Source of the DNA: JBFMDN01 sp040753915
GTDB lineage: Bacteria; Desulfobacterota; Desulfomonilia; Desulfomonilales; Desulfomonilaceae
Direction: 5' to 3'
Assembly (NCBI GenBank): GCA_040753915.1
Contig: JBFMDN010000031.1
Location: 1-64,000 of the forward strand
Length of the DNA: 64,000 nucleotides
Part shown: positions 26,656 through 35,637 of the stretch, in pieces
How positions within the stretch are numbered: position 1 is the first letter of the stretch
How the letters are laid out: each line of letters opens with the position of its first letter
The notes under the pieces: generated by a model
What the model was told of the DNA's origin: nothing
Seen by the model: the letters and a program-made list of their open reading frames with translations, nothing else
Database searches by the model: none
Made by a program: the position numbers and the translations under genes

Positions 26656-27927
26656 ATGGCCCTGCATAAAATGGTAATCCGGGGAGGCCGACCGCTCGAA
26701 GGATCTGTGGAGATCAGTGGCTCCAAGAACGCTGCATTGCCGCTGGTGTGCTCGGCACTGTTGACCGGCGATGAAATGACCTTTCATAGAATCCCGGTGC
26801 TCGGGGATATCCGCACCATTAAACAATTGCTTCTCCAACTCGGCGCTCAGATCGACGACTTCGTGCCAGGAACCCTGAGGATCAAAGCCCGTGAGCTGAC
26901 GGATCACACCGCACCGTATGAGTTGGTCAAGACCATGAGGGCGTCCGTGCTCGCGCTCGGGCCTTTGATGGCGCGGGAAGGGCGAGCCGAAGTGAGCTTG
27001 CCCGGCGGATGCGCCATAGGAGCAAGACCCATCGATCAGCACCTCAAAGGGCTCGAAGCAATGGGCGCGTCCATAGAGTTGAGCGGCGGATACGTGAAGG
27101 CCAAGGCAGATCGCCTCAAGGGTGCCGAAGTTGTTTTTGATTTGGTGACGGTAACCGGCACCGAGAATCTTATGATGGCGGCATCGCTGGCAAAGGGAAC
27201 GACTGTGCTCCGCAATTGCGCCGTGGAGCCTGAAGTCCAGGAGCTGGCTCATGTCATCAACCGCATGGGAGGCTCCGTGAGTGGCGCTGGCACGGACACC
27301 ATTGTGATAGAGGGCAGAGACCGTCTGAGCGGAATCGTTCACGAGGTCATGGCTGACCGAATTGAGGCGGGAACCTTTCTCGTGGCAGGTGCAATCACGA
27401 GAGGAGACGTGACCGTGTGCGGATGTGAGCCGGCTCACTTGACAGCTCTCCTGGAAAAACTGGAAGAAGCCGGCTTGAAGCTCGAGATAGGCGATCGCCA
27501 GGTGCGGATCACGTCCAATGGACGTGTGCGGAGCAGGGATGTTTCTACCGATCCCTACCCTGGGTTCGCAACCGACCTTCAGGCTCAGTACATGGCCCTC
27601 ATGGCCCTGGGAGACTCTCGAAGCAGAATAACGGAGAACGTCTTCGAGAATCGCTTCATGCACGTGCAGGAATTGGTCAGAATGGGTGCCAAGATCAGGG
27701 TTTCAGTCCAGACCGCGACCGTCGAGGGCGTGAAAAAGCTATCCGGCGCGCACGTGCAAGCGACCGATCTCAGGGCCAGTGCGTGTCTTGTACTGGCAGG
27801 ATTGGCAGCCGAGGGGACTACGGAAGTCCACCGGGTCTACCATTTGGACAGAGGCTACGAGCGATTGGAACAGAAGCTCCTTCAACTGGGGGCAGACATA
27901 CGGCGAGAAAAGGACGACATCCTGTAA
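26656..27927 (+). CDS. murA: UDP-N-acetylglucosamine 1-carboxyvinyltransferase
   Basis: First committed enzyme of peptidoglycan synthesis, transferring enolpyruvate from PEP to UDP-GlcNAc. The protein is 423 residues, the normal family length. GSKNAALPL lies near residue 21. The active-site loop PGGCAIGARPIDQHLKGLE keeps the catalytic cysteine that reacts with fosfomycin. DPYPGFATDLQAQ and ENRFMHVQEL are conserved late motifs. ATG 26656 is chosen because GAGGAGG lies five bases before it and the homologous start begins here; the frame is open much further upstream. hisB starts 37 bp after the stop, probably in the same transcript. Confidence 0.96.
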   Translation: MALHKMVIRGGRPLEGSVEISGSKNAALPLVCSALLTGDEMTFHRIPVLGDIRTIKQLLLQLGAQIDDFVPGTLRIKARELTDHTAPYELVKTMRASVLALGPLMAREGRAEVSLPGGCAIGARPIDQHLKGLEAMGASIELSGGYVKAKADRLKGAEVVFDLVTVTGTENLMMAASLAKGTTVLRNCAVEPEVQELAHVINRMGGSVSGAGTDTIVIEGRDRLSGIVHEVMADRIEAGTFLVAGAITRGDVTVCGCEPAHLTALLEKLEEAGLKLEIGDRQVRITSNGRVRSRDVSTDPYPGFATDLQAQYMALMALGDSRSRITENVFENRFMHVQELVRMGAKIRVSVQTATVEGVKKLSGAHVQATDLRASACLVLAGLAAEGTTEVHRVYHLDRGYERLEQKLLQLGADIRREKDDIL

Positions 27928-27964
27928 TCAGGAATAGGGCCCGAAACTTATTCGTGGAGGCCGC

Positions 27965-28555
27965 ATGGCGAGAGTATCCGAGCTGCACAGGAAAACTTCG
28001 GAAACGGATGTACGTGTCCGGTTGAACCTTGATGGGACAGGGCGAGCTGCCATTTCCACGCAAATCGGGTTTTTCGATCACATGCTCCACCACGTGGCGC
28101 GGCACGGGTGTTTCGATTTGGAGATTGAAGCGACAGGAGACCTCCACGTGGACCATCACCACACGGTGGAGGACGTGGGGTTGTGTGTGGGACAAGGGTT
28201 TCGCGAAGCTCTTGCAGACAAGAAAGGGATCAGGCGCTACGGCCACGCGGTGGTCCCCATGGACGAAGCACTTGCATCGGTGACCCTCGACCTGTCTGGG
28301 AGGGCGTTTCTGGTATACAGCAACCCCCTTTCAGATCGATGGGCAGGTGACTTCGCTCTCGATTTGGTCCAGGTGTTTCTCCAGGCCTTTGCAGACAGAT
28401 CGGCAACGACTCTCCATGCCACGGTGCACACCGCGGACAATCCCCACCACGCAGCGGAAGCCCTCTTCAAGGCGCTCGGTAGAGCGCTGAGAGTAGCCAC
28501 CGAGCTGGACCCGCGGACAGGCGACGTTCCTTCCACCAAGGGAATTCTCGAGTGA
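27965..28555 (+). CDS. hisB: Imidazoleglycerol-phosphate dehydratase
   Basis: Sixth step of histidine synthesis. The protein is 196 residues, the monofunctional form without the phosphatase domain of E. coli HisB. The paired metal-binding motifs DHHHTVEDVG near residue 62 and NPHHAAEALFKALGRA near residue 160 are intact. GGAGG lies upstream of ATG 27965. It follows murA closely, and hisH comes 245 bp downstream behind its own likely promoter. Confidence 0.96.
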   Translation: MARVSELHRKTSETDVRVRLNLDGTGRAAISTQIGFFDHMLHHVARHGCFDLEIEATGDLHVDHHHTVEDVGLCVGQGFREALADKKGIRRYGHAVVPMDEALASVTLDLSGRAFLVYSNPLSDRWAGDFALDLVQVFLQAFADRSATTLHATVHTADNPHHAAEALFKALGRALRVATELDPRTGDVPSTKGILE

Positions 28556-28646
28556 GAGAAGGCTCAGGATCACGACATTCCTTCTGAGGACAGAGGGAGA
28601 AGCAAGACCTTTGGGAACGGCTACTCTTTCTCTGGGGAACTGACAC

Positions 28647-28675
28647 TTGCCGGTTCCTTGTCAGTACTGTAAAGT
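28647..28675 (+). promoter_or_regulatory. Sigma-70 promoter before hisH
   Basis: TTGCCG at 28647-28652 and TAAAGT at 28670-28675 are separated by 17 bp, about 125 bp upstream of hisH. Confidence 0.45.
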
Positions 28676-28800
28676 CGTGGCGGAAACAGTATGGCAGGCT
28701 CCCGCGGACAGCGGGGGACGCATCGGGATCGGAACGACTATCCAGGCGTGGAAGCGGATGTGGAGTCTCGGCGTGAATTCTCCACGCAGCGAGGTTTTGT

Positions 28801-29406
28801 ATGGTCGTCGTAGTTGACTATGGCATGGGCAATTTACGAAGCGTGCAAAAGGGTTTCGAGAAAATCGGGGCAGTCGCGGTGATTTCCCGGGACCCGGACG
28901 AGGTAGCAAGAGCGGATAGACTCGTGCTCCCAGGCGTGGGAGCTTTTCCCGAGTGTATGAAAAACCTGGGGCGGTTCGATCTCATCGAGCCCGTCGTGGA
29001 GTTCGTGAAGTCAGGCAGGCCGTTCCTCGGCATTTGCCTTGGACTGCAACTCCTGTTCGACGAATCCGAAGAGTTCGGGCTTCACAAGGGTCTCGGCCTC
29101 ATCTCCGGCACAGTGAAGGCTTTTGACCGAAATATGGGCCTTAAGATCCCCCACATGGGGTGGAATCAGGTCCGTTTTGCCAAGAAGAGCCCCATTTTTG
29201 AGGGCATCGAGGACGAGTCGTTCTTCTATTTCGTGCATTCCTATTACGTCGTGCCCTCCGACACTTCCAGCATTGCGGGGGAGACTGAATACGGGATCCG
29301 ATTCACCTGCGCCATTTCGGACGACAACATCTTTGCCGTGCAATTCCATCCGGAGAAGAGCCAGCAAATCGGCTTACGAATCCTGCAAAATTTCGCAGCC
29401 TTGTGA
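28801..29406 (+). CDS. hisH: Imidazole glycerol phosphate synthase, glutaminase subunit
   Basis: Class I glutamine amidotransferase that supplies ammonia to HisF. The protein is 201 residues. The nucleophile elbow FLGICLGLQLLF is near residue 80, with the His/Glu pair in AVQFHPEKSQ near the end. VDYGMGNLRSV is the usual start. hisF is not in the window; instead the gene is followed after 13 bp by a radical SAM gene, an unusual neighbour. Confidence 0.95.
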   Translation: MVVVVDYGMGNLRSVQKGFEKIGAVAVISRDPDEVARADRLVLPGVGAFPECMKNLGRFDLIEPVVEFVKSGRPFLGICLGLQLLFDESEEFGLHKGLGLISGTVKAFDRNMGLKIPHMGWNQVRFAKKSPIFEGIEDESFFYFVHSYYVVPSDTSSIAGETEYGIRFTCAISDDNIFAVQFHPEKSQQIGLRILQNFAAL

Positions 29407-29419
29407 GAAGAGGATCCAA

Positions 29420-30817
29420 TTGTCGGGAAGAATTGTTCTGGTCGTACCTTTCAGTCATTCCCATTATGTTGTTCCACCGGTTGGCCTCGGGTACCTGGCC
29501 ACGTCTCTCAGGAATGCCGGGTATGACGATATCGTGATTCTCGATTGCATCAAAGATGAATTGCGGCCCGCTGAGCTTGCCCGGAAAGCTGAAGAGCTCA
29601 AACCGCAGGTCATAGGATTCCAGGTCTTTTCCTCAGATTTTGCCGCTGCCCGGGAGAGCATGACCCAGGCAAAGTCAGCGGTTCCAAATGCCCTGATCAT
29701 CGCTGGCGGCCCTCACGTTTCTGCCACTGGGGTCCGAGTGCTGGAAGAAATGCCGGCTTTGGATTACGCATTCGCCGGCGAAGCGGAGATCGGGTTTCCG
29801 TTGCTCATGGATCGAGCTCTCAGGGCGCGCACCCTGGACATCCGCGACATTCCGGGCCTGATGTGGAGAGACGGGAACGGGAGCCACGCAAACCCGAGAG
29901 CGTTCATAAAGGACCTGGATGCCCTAGGATTTCCCGCGTGGGACTTGATGCCGCCTAATACGTATCCGGACGCGCCCCAGGGAGCATTTTACAAGCAATT
30001 TCCCATAGCACCTGTCGCAACCTCCCGAGGATGCCCCTACGGATGCGCATTTTGCGGGTCGCCGGTCAACATGGGGAGGCAGCTTCGGTTCCGCTCCCTC
30101 TCCCATGTCTTCGCTGAAATGGAAATGCTACGCTCCACTTATGGCGTCAAGGAATTCCATTTCATCGACGACATGTTCAATGCTTCCAAAAGACGAGTCA
30201 TGGAATTCTGCCGGGTCCTCGAAGCAAAGGCCTGGGGCATCAGCTATTCGTTTCCCAACGGTCTGAGGCTGAACAGCTTGGACAGGGAGATGCTGGATGC
30301 GATGAAACGGAGCGGAGCGTACGCGTTTACCGTGGGAATAGAATCAGGGTCCCAGAGGGTCCTGGACCTTATGAACAAGCACTTGACTCTCGATATGATA
30401 CGGGAAAAGGTGAACCTCATTTACGAAGCCGGCCTTGAACCCAGCGGCTTCTTCCTCCTCGGATTTCCGGGTGAGACGAAGGAAGAGATGCGGATGACCG
30501 TCGATCTGGCTAAGTCGCTACCGCTAAAGAGAGCGCATTTCAGCAATTTCCTGCCGCTCCCCGGCACCGCGGCCACCGCGCAGCTCCTGGCTTCCGGAGA
30601 AATTGACGAACCGGATTGGACCACCCTCTGTTATGCAAAGGTTCCGTATGTCCCCCAGGGAATGACGAAGGAAGAGCTCAAGGCCTTTCAGAGACGGGCT
30701 TTTCTTGAATTCCACCTGCGTCCCCGGATACTCGCTAAAATGATATCCGAGATCAAGAGCCCCTTCCATCTTCTCTCCATTCTCAGACGAGCACGGGACT
30801 ATCTCTTTTCCCGGTGA
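29420..30817 (+). CDS. B12-binding radical SAM protein
   Basis: 465 residues. The N-terminal cobalamin-binding-like domain begins VVPFSHSHYVVPPVGLGYLA and includes GFQVFSSDF and IIAGGPHVSA; the usual base-off histidine motif DxHxxG is not evident. The radical SAM core starts near residue 198 with the cluster motif SRGCPYGCAFCGS, and the SAM-binding region reads FTVGIESGSQRVLDLMNK. Class B-like enzymes do methylations, ring contractions or C-S chemistry. The start is TTG 29420, with AGAGGA before it; a longer frame runs through hisH out of phase and is spurious. Methyltransferase and FAD-oxidoreductase genes follow with a short gap and an overlap, suggesting one modification pathway for a lipid, cofactor or glycan. 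The product is unknown. Confidence 0.85.
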   Translation: MSGRIVLVVPFSHSHYVVPPVGLGYLATSLRNAGYDDIVILDCIKDELRPAELARKAEELKPQVIGFQVFSSDFAAARESMTQAKSAVPNALIIAGGPHVSATGVRVLEEMPALDYAFAGEAEIGFPLLMDRALRARTLDIRDIPGLMWRDGNGSHANPRAFIKDLDALGFPAWDLMPPNTYPDAPQGAFYKQFPIAPVATSRGCPYGCAFCGSPVNMGRQLRFRSLSHVFAEMEMLRSTYGVKEFHFIDDMFNASKRRVMEFCRVLEAKAWGISYSFPNGLRLNSLDREMLDAMKRSGAYAFTVGIESGSQRVLDLMNKHLTLDMIREKVNLIYEAGLEPSGFFLLGFPGETKEEMRMTVDLAKSLPLKRAHFSNFLPLPGTAATAQLLASGEIDEPDWTTLCYAKVPYVPQGMTKEELKAFQRRAFLEFHLRPRILAKMISEIKSPFHLLSILRRARDYLFSR

Positions 30818-30829
30818 GGGAATCATACA

Positions 30830-31597
30830 ATGCCGCTCCAGGACAAAAGGGCAGAGAAGGACTTCTTCGATGAATTCGCGAGCCACGGGGCGTACGATGT
30901 CTTGGACGAGCGGGGATACAGGAGGATCGTGCACGAGTTCCTCAAGCTGGTGAAGCCCAGAGAAGGCCAATCTTTTCTGGATATTGGCTGTGGTACGGGA
31001 GCCTTTACCGGCCGCCTCGCACGCCTGTCCCTCGAAGGAGTCGGACTGGACCTGTCTCGGGGAAACCTTGATGTTGCATGCCGTCACTTGCCTGCAGTGA
31101 GCTTCGTGGCAGGGGACACGGAATTGCTCCCCTTCGCGGACAATAGTTTCGATGTTGTGACGTTCAGCGGCATCTTGCATCACCTGCCGAGCCTGAAACT
31201 CGGGCTCCGAGAGGGCTGGAGGGTCCTGAAGCCTGGTGGGAGCCTCTTTGCATACGACCCAAACGGCCGCAACCCCGCCATGTGGCTCTACCGGAGTCCC
31301 CGCTCTCCGGTGAGCTCCCGAAAAGGTGTTACCGTCAACGAGCGGCTCCTGACCGCGGAAGAGCTGGAATCTGCCCTCATGGAAGCGGGTTTTGCCAATG
31401 TGGCTTCAGTGGGTGTTTCAGGTATCCCGTACACATACGTGGCCGGATTCCTGGTAAGGAAGCTGTTGACACTCTACAATCTTGCAGATCTCCTCCTTGA
31501 CAAAACTCCCCTTGCTCGACATATTGGCTCCTTTCTCATCTCCTTCGGGCGCAAGCCTTCCCGGGAGGAATCCACGTGCTTCGCTCAAAACAGGTGA
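30830..31597 (+). CDS. Class I SAM-dependent methyltransferase
   Basis: 255 residues. SAM-binding motif I FLDIGCGTGAFTGRLA is near residue 45, an acidic motif II reads GVGLDLS, and the post-core segment FSGILHHLPSLKLGLREGWR is typical of UbiE/Methyltransf_11 enzymes. It starts 12 bp after the radical SAM gene and overlaps the next gene by 22 bp, so the three are translationally linked. The methyl acceptor is not predictable. Confidence 0.88.
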   Translation: MPLQDKRAEKDFFDEFASHGAYDVLDERGYRRIVHEFLKLVKPREGQSFLDIGCGTGAFTGRLARLSLEGVGLDLSRGNLDVACRHLPAVSFVAGDTELLPFADNSFDVVTFSGILHHLPSLKLGLREGWRVLKPGGSLFAYDPNGRNPAMWLYRSPRSPVSSRKGVTVNERLLTAEELESALMEAGFANVASVGVSGIPYTYVAGFLVRKLLTLYNLADLLLDKTPLARHIGSFLISFGRKPSREESTCFAQNR

Positions 31598-32901
31598 TCG
31601 TCATAGGAGCCGGAATCACCGGCCTGACTGCAGCATTTCGATTGATGCAGCAGGGCTTCGCTGTGACGGTCATCGAGGCGTCGGAGCACCTGGGCGGGCT
31701 GGCCGGCTCGCTCGCGGTCGGTCAAAGCATGGTGGAGAGGTACTATCACTTCATCTGCAGAGGGGATGACGACCTCTTGAGCCTCGCCGAGGAGCTCGGA
31801 CTCTCAGATCAGGTTCATTGGCGGGAGGCGAAGACGAGCTTTTTCATAAAGGGACGCACGTACCCATTTGTCACCCCCATGGATCTGCTCCGATTCGACC
31901 CAATCCCGTCAACGCAGCGCATTCGCCTGGGGCTCCACGCGGTCTTCTCTCAGCATCGTCAGAACTGGCACGGTCTGGACCGAATCCCTGCCACTGATTG
32001 GCTGATCCGAAACGTTGGGCGAGAGGCGTACCTGGCTGTTTGGGATCCGCTGCTTCGAATCAAGTTCGGACGCTTTCAAGAGCAGATTTCAGCCGCGTGG
32101 ATCTGGCACAGAATACATCGAGTCGCGCGCTCACGGGACGGGCTCCTGAAAGGCAACACGTACGGATACTTCGAACGCGGGTGCTCCACGCTCGTGGATG
32201 CGCTCATGGATCGGCTGACAGGTTTCCCTTCATTCCGGATCATGAGGGGTCGTACGGTCACGAGCATCGAGGTGCAAGGATCGAAAGTCGTGGGAGTCAA
32301 AATCGGTTCGCAAGAGGAATTGCTGCCTGCTGACGCAGTTGTGTCCACTGCCGCAATACCGCGGTTCCTCGACATTGCTCCTGACATGGGAGAGTATACG
32401 GCACGATTGTCGGACATTGACTATCTGAACGTAGTTTGCATGCTCTTCGAGCTTGATCGGCCGTTTACCGATTCCTTCTGGCTGAATATCAACGATCCGG
32501 CCATTTCCTTCAACGGGATTGTGGAGATCACAAACTTGAGTCCCAGACCCGACCTGGGAGGAAGTAGCCTGGCATACATTCCCTTCTACCTGCATGATGA
32601 GGATCCTCGGTGGACGTACCCGGATCTTCAGCTCTACGAGGAGTACACGGCGGCTATGCAAAGAATCCGAAAGGATTTCGATCGCTCATGGATACGCAAC
32701 TGGTGGGTATGCCGAGACCTCCACGCACAGGCAATATGCCGTGTGGGATTTCGCGATGTGATGCCGGGCCACGAGACACCGATTCGGGGGCTGTTTATCA
32801 CCGATTCGTCCCAATACTACCCGGAGGACCGAACAGTCAGCGCTTCCATCCGCCTGGGAAGGACCGTCTCAAATGTCGTCGCTGAAAAGCACGCGGCGTG
32901 A
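31576..32901 (+). CDS. FAD-dependent NAD(P)-binding oxidoreductase (amine oxidase / protoporphyrinogen oxidase-like)
   Basis: 441 residues. The N-terminal dinucleotide fold VIVIGAGITGLTAAFRL is followed by EASEHLGGLAGS, the FAD-binding signature. The C-terminus has LFITDSSQYYPEDRTVSAS, corresponding to the flavin-contacting GD-type motif of this superfamily. Members include phytoene desaturase-like and UDP-galactopyranose mutase-like enzymes; the substrate is unclear. GTG 31576 overlaps the methyltransferase gene and has GGGAGGA upstream. It is the last of the radical SAM-methyltransferase-oxidoreductase set. Confidence 0.85.
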   Translation: MLRSKQVIVIGAGITGLTAAFRLMQQGFAVTVIEASEHLGGLAGSLAVGQSMVERYYHFICRGDDDLLSLAEELGLSDQVHWREAKTSFFIKGRTYPFVTPMDLLRFDPIPSTQRIRLGLHAVFSQHRQNWHGLDRIPATDWLIRNVGREAYLAVWDPLLRIKFGRFQEQISAAWIWHRIHRVARSRDGLLKGNTYGYFERGCSTLVDALMDRLTGFPSFRIMRGRTVTSIEVQGSKVVGVKIGSQEELLPADAVVSTAAIPRFLDIAPDMGEYTARLSDIDYLNVVCMLFELDRPFTDSFWLNINDPAISFNGIVEITNLSPRPDLGGSSLAYIPFYLHDEDPRWTYPDLQLYEEYTAAMQRIRKDFDRSWIRNWWVCRDLHAQAICRVGFRDVMPGHETPIRGLFITDSSQYYPEDRTVSASIRLGRTVSNVVAEKHAA

Positions 32902-32961
32902 ATGTTTTGTTCCTTCTGATTCAGAAGCTCATTTATCGTATTTGGAAGAAAGTCCATTGAT

Positions 32962-32985
32962 TGCCGGCGAGTCGCCGGCGCTACG
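32962..32985 (+). repeat. Family H hairpin, copy 3 (second hairpin only)
   Basis: TGCCGGCGAGTCGCCGGCGC followed by TACG, between genes. A 42-bp block just downstream (33000-33041) recurs at 8743-8784. Confidence 0.5.
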
Positions 32986-33102
32986 AAAACAGAAATGCTG
33001 CGGACATTCGCGGTCCGTTGTGACTGCAAGGTCATGGATGTCTGCCAGAAGTTCCGTCCGATTCCCTTGTGTCGAGGACATTCATGTCAGGATCGTGGAC
33101 TA

Positions 33103-33169
33103 GTAGAACGGACGTCCCGTCCGTTGGTTGGGTTTGGTAGAACGGGCGTCCCGTCCGTTGGTTGGGTAG
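33103..33169 (+). repeat. Tandem repeat, two 34-bp units
   Basis: Two near-identical units of GTAGAACGGNCGTCCCGTCC plus GTTGGTTGGGT, at 33103-33135 and 33137-33169. A single related unit occurs at 36959-36989. Confidence 0.55.
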
Positions 33170-33331
33170 AAAGGCGTCTCCCCCGCCATTTTTGAACGGG
33201 AGAAACGGACAGTATTATTTGCAGCCGCTATAGAATTCGCTTTGCTCCTGGGATACAAAATGGTTACGTTAAGGACAGGCTTGGAAACGTAGCCGTGAGC
33301 GAGCGTCTTCAAGGGAAAAGGGGGAACTATC

Positions 33332-33475
33332 ATGCAAGTTAACGTGGCCGTTCAGCCACTGGTCGCTTTGTTAGCAGGAATACTGATTCTCATGATCCCG
33401 CGTTTACTTAATTACATTGTTGCCATTTACCTTATCATTGTGGGCGTGCTGGGCCTTCTCGGCAGGCCCTGGTGA
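33332..33475 (+). CDS. DUF3096 small membrane protein
   Basis: 47-residue protein, nearly all hydrophobic, with two membrane segments (residues 9-22 and 26-44) around the loop MIPRLLNYIVA. The pattern of LxAGILILxxPRLLNYIVAIYL is that of DUF3096, a family of very short bacterial membrane proteins of unknown role. GGGGG lies seven bases before ATG 33332. WrbA and CsbD-like genes are next to it on the other strand, which suggests stress or envelope function by association only. Confidence 0.75.
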   Translation: MQVNVAVQPLVALLAGILILMIPRLLNYIVAIYLIIVGVLGLLGRPW

Positions 33476-33573
33476 TCGATGCAGGACAAGGGACAACAAC
33501 GATCCCTCGCGCTCCTGCGAGGGACCACTGTCCATTGCTCACGGTCTGAAGAACCTGCCCTAACAAAACGCAG

Positions 33574-34185
33574 CTATGTGCCGGCCAACCGCATTCCAAT
33601 CTGTGCCAGCCTCCGGCCGAACGCTCTGCAGATGGCTGCCTCTTGTTCGTCGATTTCTCGCTGGCTGTCCGGGCCTGCCACGTGGCCCGGGCCATAGGGA
33701 GAGCCCCCCGCTTGCGTCGTGAAGAGCTCTGACACCGAGTATGGGACACCGACCAGGATCATGCCAAGGTGAAGCAACGGGGCCATCAGGGTGAGAATGG
33801 TCGTCTCTTGCCCCCCGTGCAGGCTTCCCGTTGAGACAAAGATCCCGGCAGCCTTGCCCTCCAGCTCACCTTTTTGCCACAATTGAGATAACTGGTCGAT
33901 CTGGTTCTTGAGCTGTGCGGAAACATTCCCGAATCGCGTCGGTGTGCCAAACGCAATGGCCGAAGCTTCCCGAAAATCATCCGCGGTCACCAAGGGGATG
34001 TCCTTCTGCATTTCCCGCCCTGCTTTCATCTCGGCACGGGCAGCGATAACCTCCTCAGGAATGAGCTCTCGGACAGTTCGCAAAACGGGCTCAGCCCCGG
34101 GAACTTCCCGTACCCCCTCCGCCACGAGTTGCGCCATTTTAGACACATTGCCGAACGTGCTGTAGTACACAATCAAGACCTTCAT
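33574..34185 (-). CDS. wrbA: NAD(P)H:quinone oxidoreductase, WrbA type
   Basis: 203-residue flavodoxin-like protein that reduces quinones by two electrons. The FMN phosphate loop reads YYSTFGNVSKMA, near residues 8-19. GTPTRFGNVSAQLKNQID and the late GGSPYGPGHVAGPD motif are diagnostic of WrbA. ATG 34185 has AAGGAGGA upstream; the longer frame to 34281 lacks support. Its neighbours are a CsbD-like gene upstream on the same strand and DUF3096. Confidence 0.93.
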   Translation of the reverse strand: MKVLIVYYSTFGNVSKMAQLVAEGVREVPGAEPVLRTVRELIPEEVIAARAEMKAGREMQKDIPLVTADDFREASAIAFGTPTRFGNVSAQLKNQIDQLSQLWQKGELEGKAAGIFVSTGSLHGGQETTILTLMAPLLHLGMILVGVPYSVSELFTTQAGGSPYGPGHVAGPDSQREIDEQEAAICRAFGRRLAQIGMRLAGT

Positions 34186-34246
34186 CAGATCCTCCTTTCC
34201 AAAAAGATCGGTTAACGTTTCCCTACCCCTCGGTGAGACTGTCGAG

Positions 34247-34420
34247 TCAGTGCCTCCCCCATCTCTTGCGAAGGCGACCATATGCTCTCTGGATTTTCCC
34301 CGCGAGCTCGCCGAACGCCCCCTGGATGACAGGAAATTCGCGGCCCGTTGCTTGGCCCCAGTGCTGCCTCACTCTCCCTTTCAGCACTTTCCAGCTGCCG
34401 TACACTTCATGTCGATTCAT
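34247..34420 (-). CDS. CsbD-like stress protein
   Basis: 57 residues with the CsbD pattern: GSWKVLKGRVRQHWGQAT, then VIQGAFGELAGKIQRAYG. CsbD family members are small, abundant stress-response proteins of unknown mechanism. ATG 34420 has GAGGAA upstream; the longer frame to 34471 adds residues outside the family. The protein is more basic than typical CsbD (C-terminal RLRKRWGRH). It may be co-transcribed with wrbA, 61 bp downstream. Confidence 0.78.
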   Translation of the reverse strand: MNRHEVYGSWKVLKGRVRQHWGQATGREFPVIQGAFGELAGKIQRAYGRLRKRWGRH

Positions 34421-34814
34421 TCTTACCGTTCCTCTTCCCTGGCCTCTGGCCTGGAATATCATCACACGCACGTAATCAGATGCATGAAGAACGGGTGAGA
34501 TTCATTGCGCGCAGTCCGGGTGTTAAGCGACCCCTTCGGCTGATGCTCGTCGTTAGGAGAATTTGGCGGTTGCGGACAATGACGGTCAAATTCTTCTTCC
34601 ATCTATGAACTCAACGGACGAGACGTCCGTTCTCCTGGTCCCCGATCCTCCCAAAGCGTCCTCGACACATTGTAAGCAGACCGAACCTCTCGCAATCGAC
34701 ATAACCGCGTCAAGGCCGGTGGCCGTTGACACGACTGGATAGCCGATTCCAGCAGTCCGGGGCCGAACACTGGGGTATTGCCGGTTAGGCGGAAGTACTT
34801 TTCCCCGAAAAGGG

Positions 34815-34843
34815 TGGCACAGTGATTGTTGACGTGCTATGAT
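34815..34843 (+). promoter_or_regulatory. Extended -10 promoter before exbB
   Basis: TGCTATGAT at 34835-34843 is an extended -10 element. TGGCAC at 34815-34820 is a weak -35, 17 bp upstream. The same TGGCAC with TTGT 5 bp later loosely resembles a sigma-54 site but lacks the -12 GC. The rest of 34421-34814 shows no gene. Confidence 0.4.
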
Positions 34844-34902
34844 CAGCGTCAAGTCTCAAAATATGTATGCGGGAATTTTAGACCCGCAGGGAGAATTGAC
34901 CC

Positions 34903-35637
34903 GTGGAACTCTTCGACTTGTTTCATCGAGGCGGGCCAGTGATGTATCCGATCTTCCTTTGCTCGCTCACCGCACTAACTGTTTTTCTCGAACGACTCTG
35001 GTCTCTCCGGAGGAATCGCATTATTCCCAAGAAGCTCCAAGAAGTCTTGCAGGAGCATGTGCAGCAAGGACGGATTCAGGAAGCACTGGCTCTTTGTGAC
35101 AGTAACCCCGGCTCACCACTGGCACGTGTCGCGAGAGCGGGACTAGCGCAGTACGGCGAACAACCGGACATGATTCGTTTCATGGTGGCTGAAGTCGGTG
35201 CACAGGAAGCATCGGGACTCGAGAGATACCAGCGCGTTCTCTCAACGGTTGCTTACCTTTCGCCCCTTCTCGGGCTGTTGGGCACGGTATCCGGGATGAT
35301 CAAGGCGTTCGACATGATTTCGCGTCATTCCGTCGGCGATCCGGCCATGCTGGCCGCGGGAATTTCCGAGGCCCTGATCACAACCTTCGCGGGCCTCACC
35401 GTAGCAATTCCGGCAGTGATCATGGATCGATTCGTGCAAAGCCGCTCGTCGCGACTTTCTCTCGAGCTCGAAAAGGAGACGGTCGCGTTGACCGAGACGC
35501 TTGTGAAAGGTGCTGAATCCAGGTTGAAACCGAAACGCACGTCTCCAATAGTAGCCCTCCGGGGTGATTCCAGTAGCCAGGTAATGAGCGAAAAACCTTT
35601 GAGGTCGGACCATGTGGACGCGCAAGAAAAAATCTGA
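34903..35637 (+). CDS. exbB: MotA/TolQ/ExbB proton channel protein
   Basis: 244-residue inner-membrane proton channel subunit energising TonB. The first membrane segment is near residues 12-30 and the last two near residues 115-145 and 160-185. The conserved channel block YLSPLLGLLGTVSGMIKAF near residue 122 and ISEALITTFAGLTVAIPAV near residue 152 are typical. The start is GTG 34903. The C-terminal extension of about 40 residues is polar and not conserved. It overlaps exbD by 26 bp. Confidence 0.92.
   Translation: MELFDLFHRGGPVMYPIFLCSLTALTVFLERLWSLRRNRIIPKKLQEVLQEHVQQGRIQEALALCDSNPGSPLARVARAGLAQYGEQPDMIRFMVAEVGAQEASGLERYQRVLSTVAYLSPLLGLLGTVSGMIKAFDMISRHSVGDPAMLAAGISEALITTFAGLTVAIPAVIMDRFVQSRSSRLSLELEKETVALTETLVKGAESRLKPKRTSPIVALRGDSSSQVMSEKPLRSDHVDAQEKI

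Noticed and set aside
26617..27663. 348-codon minus-strand frame
   Set aside because: Antisense to murA, which is unmistakable.
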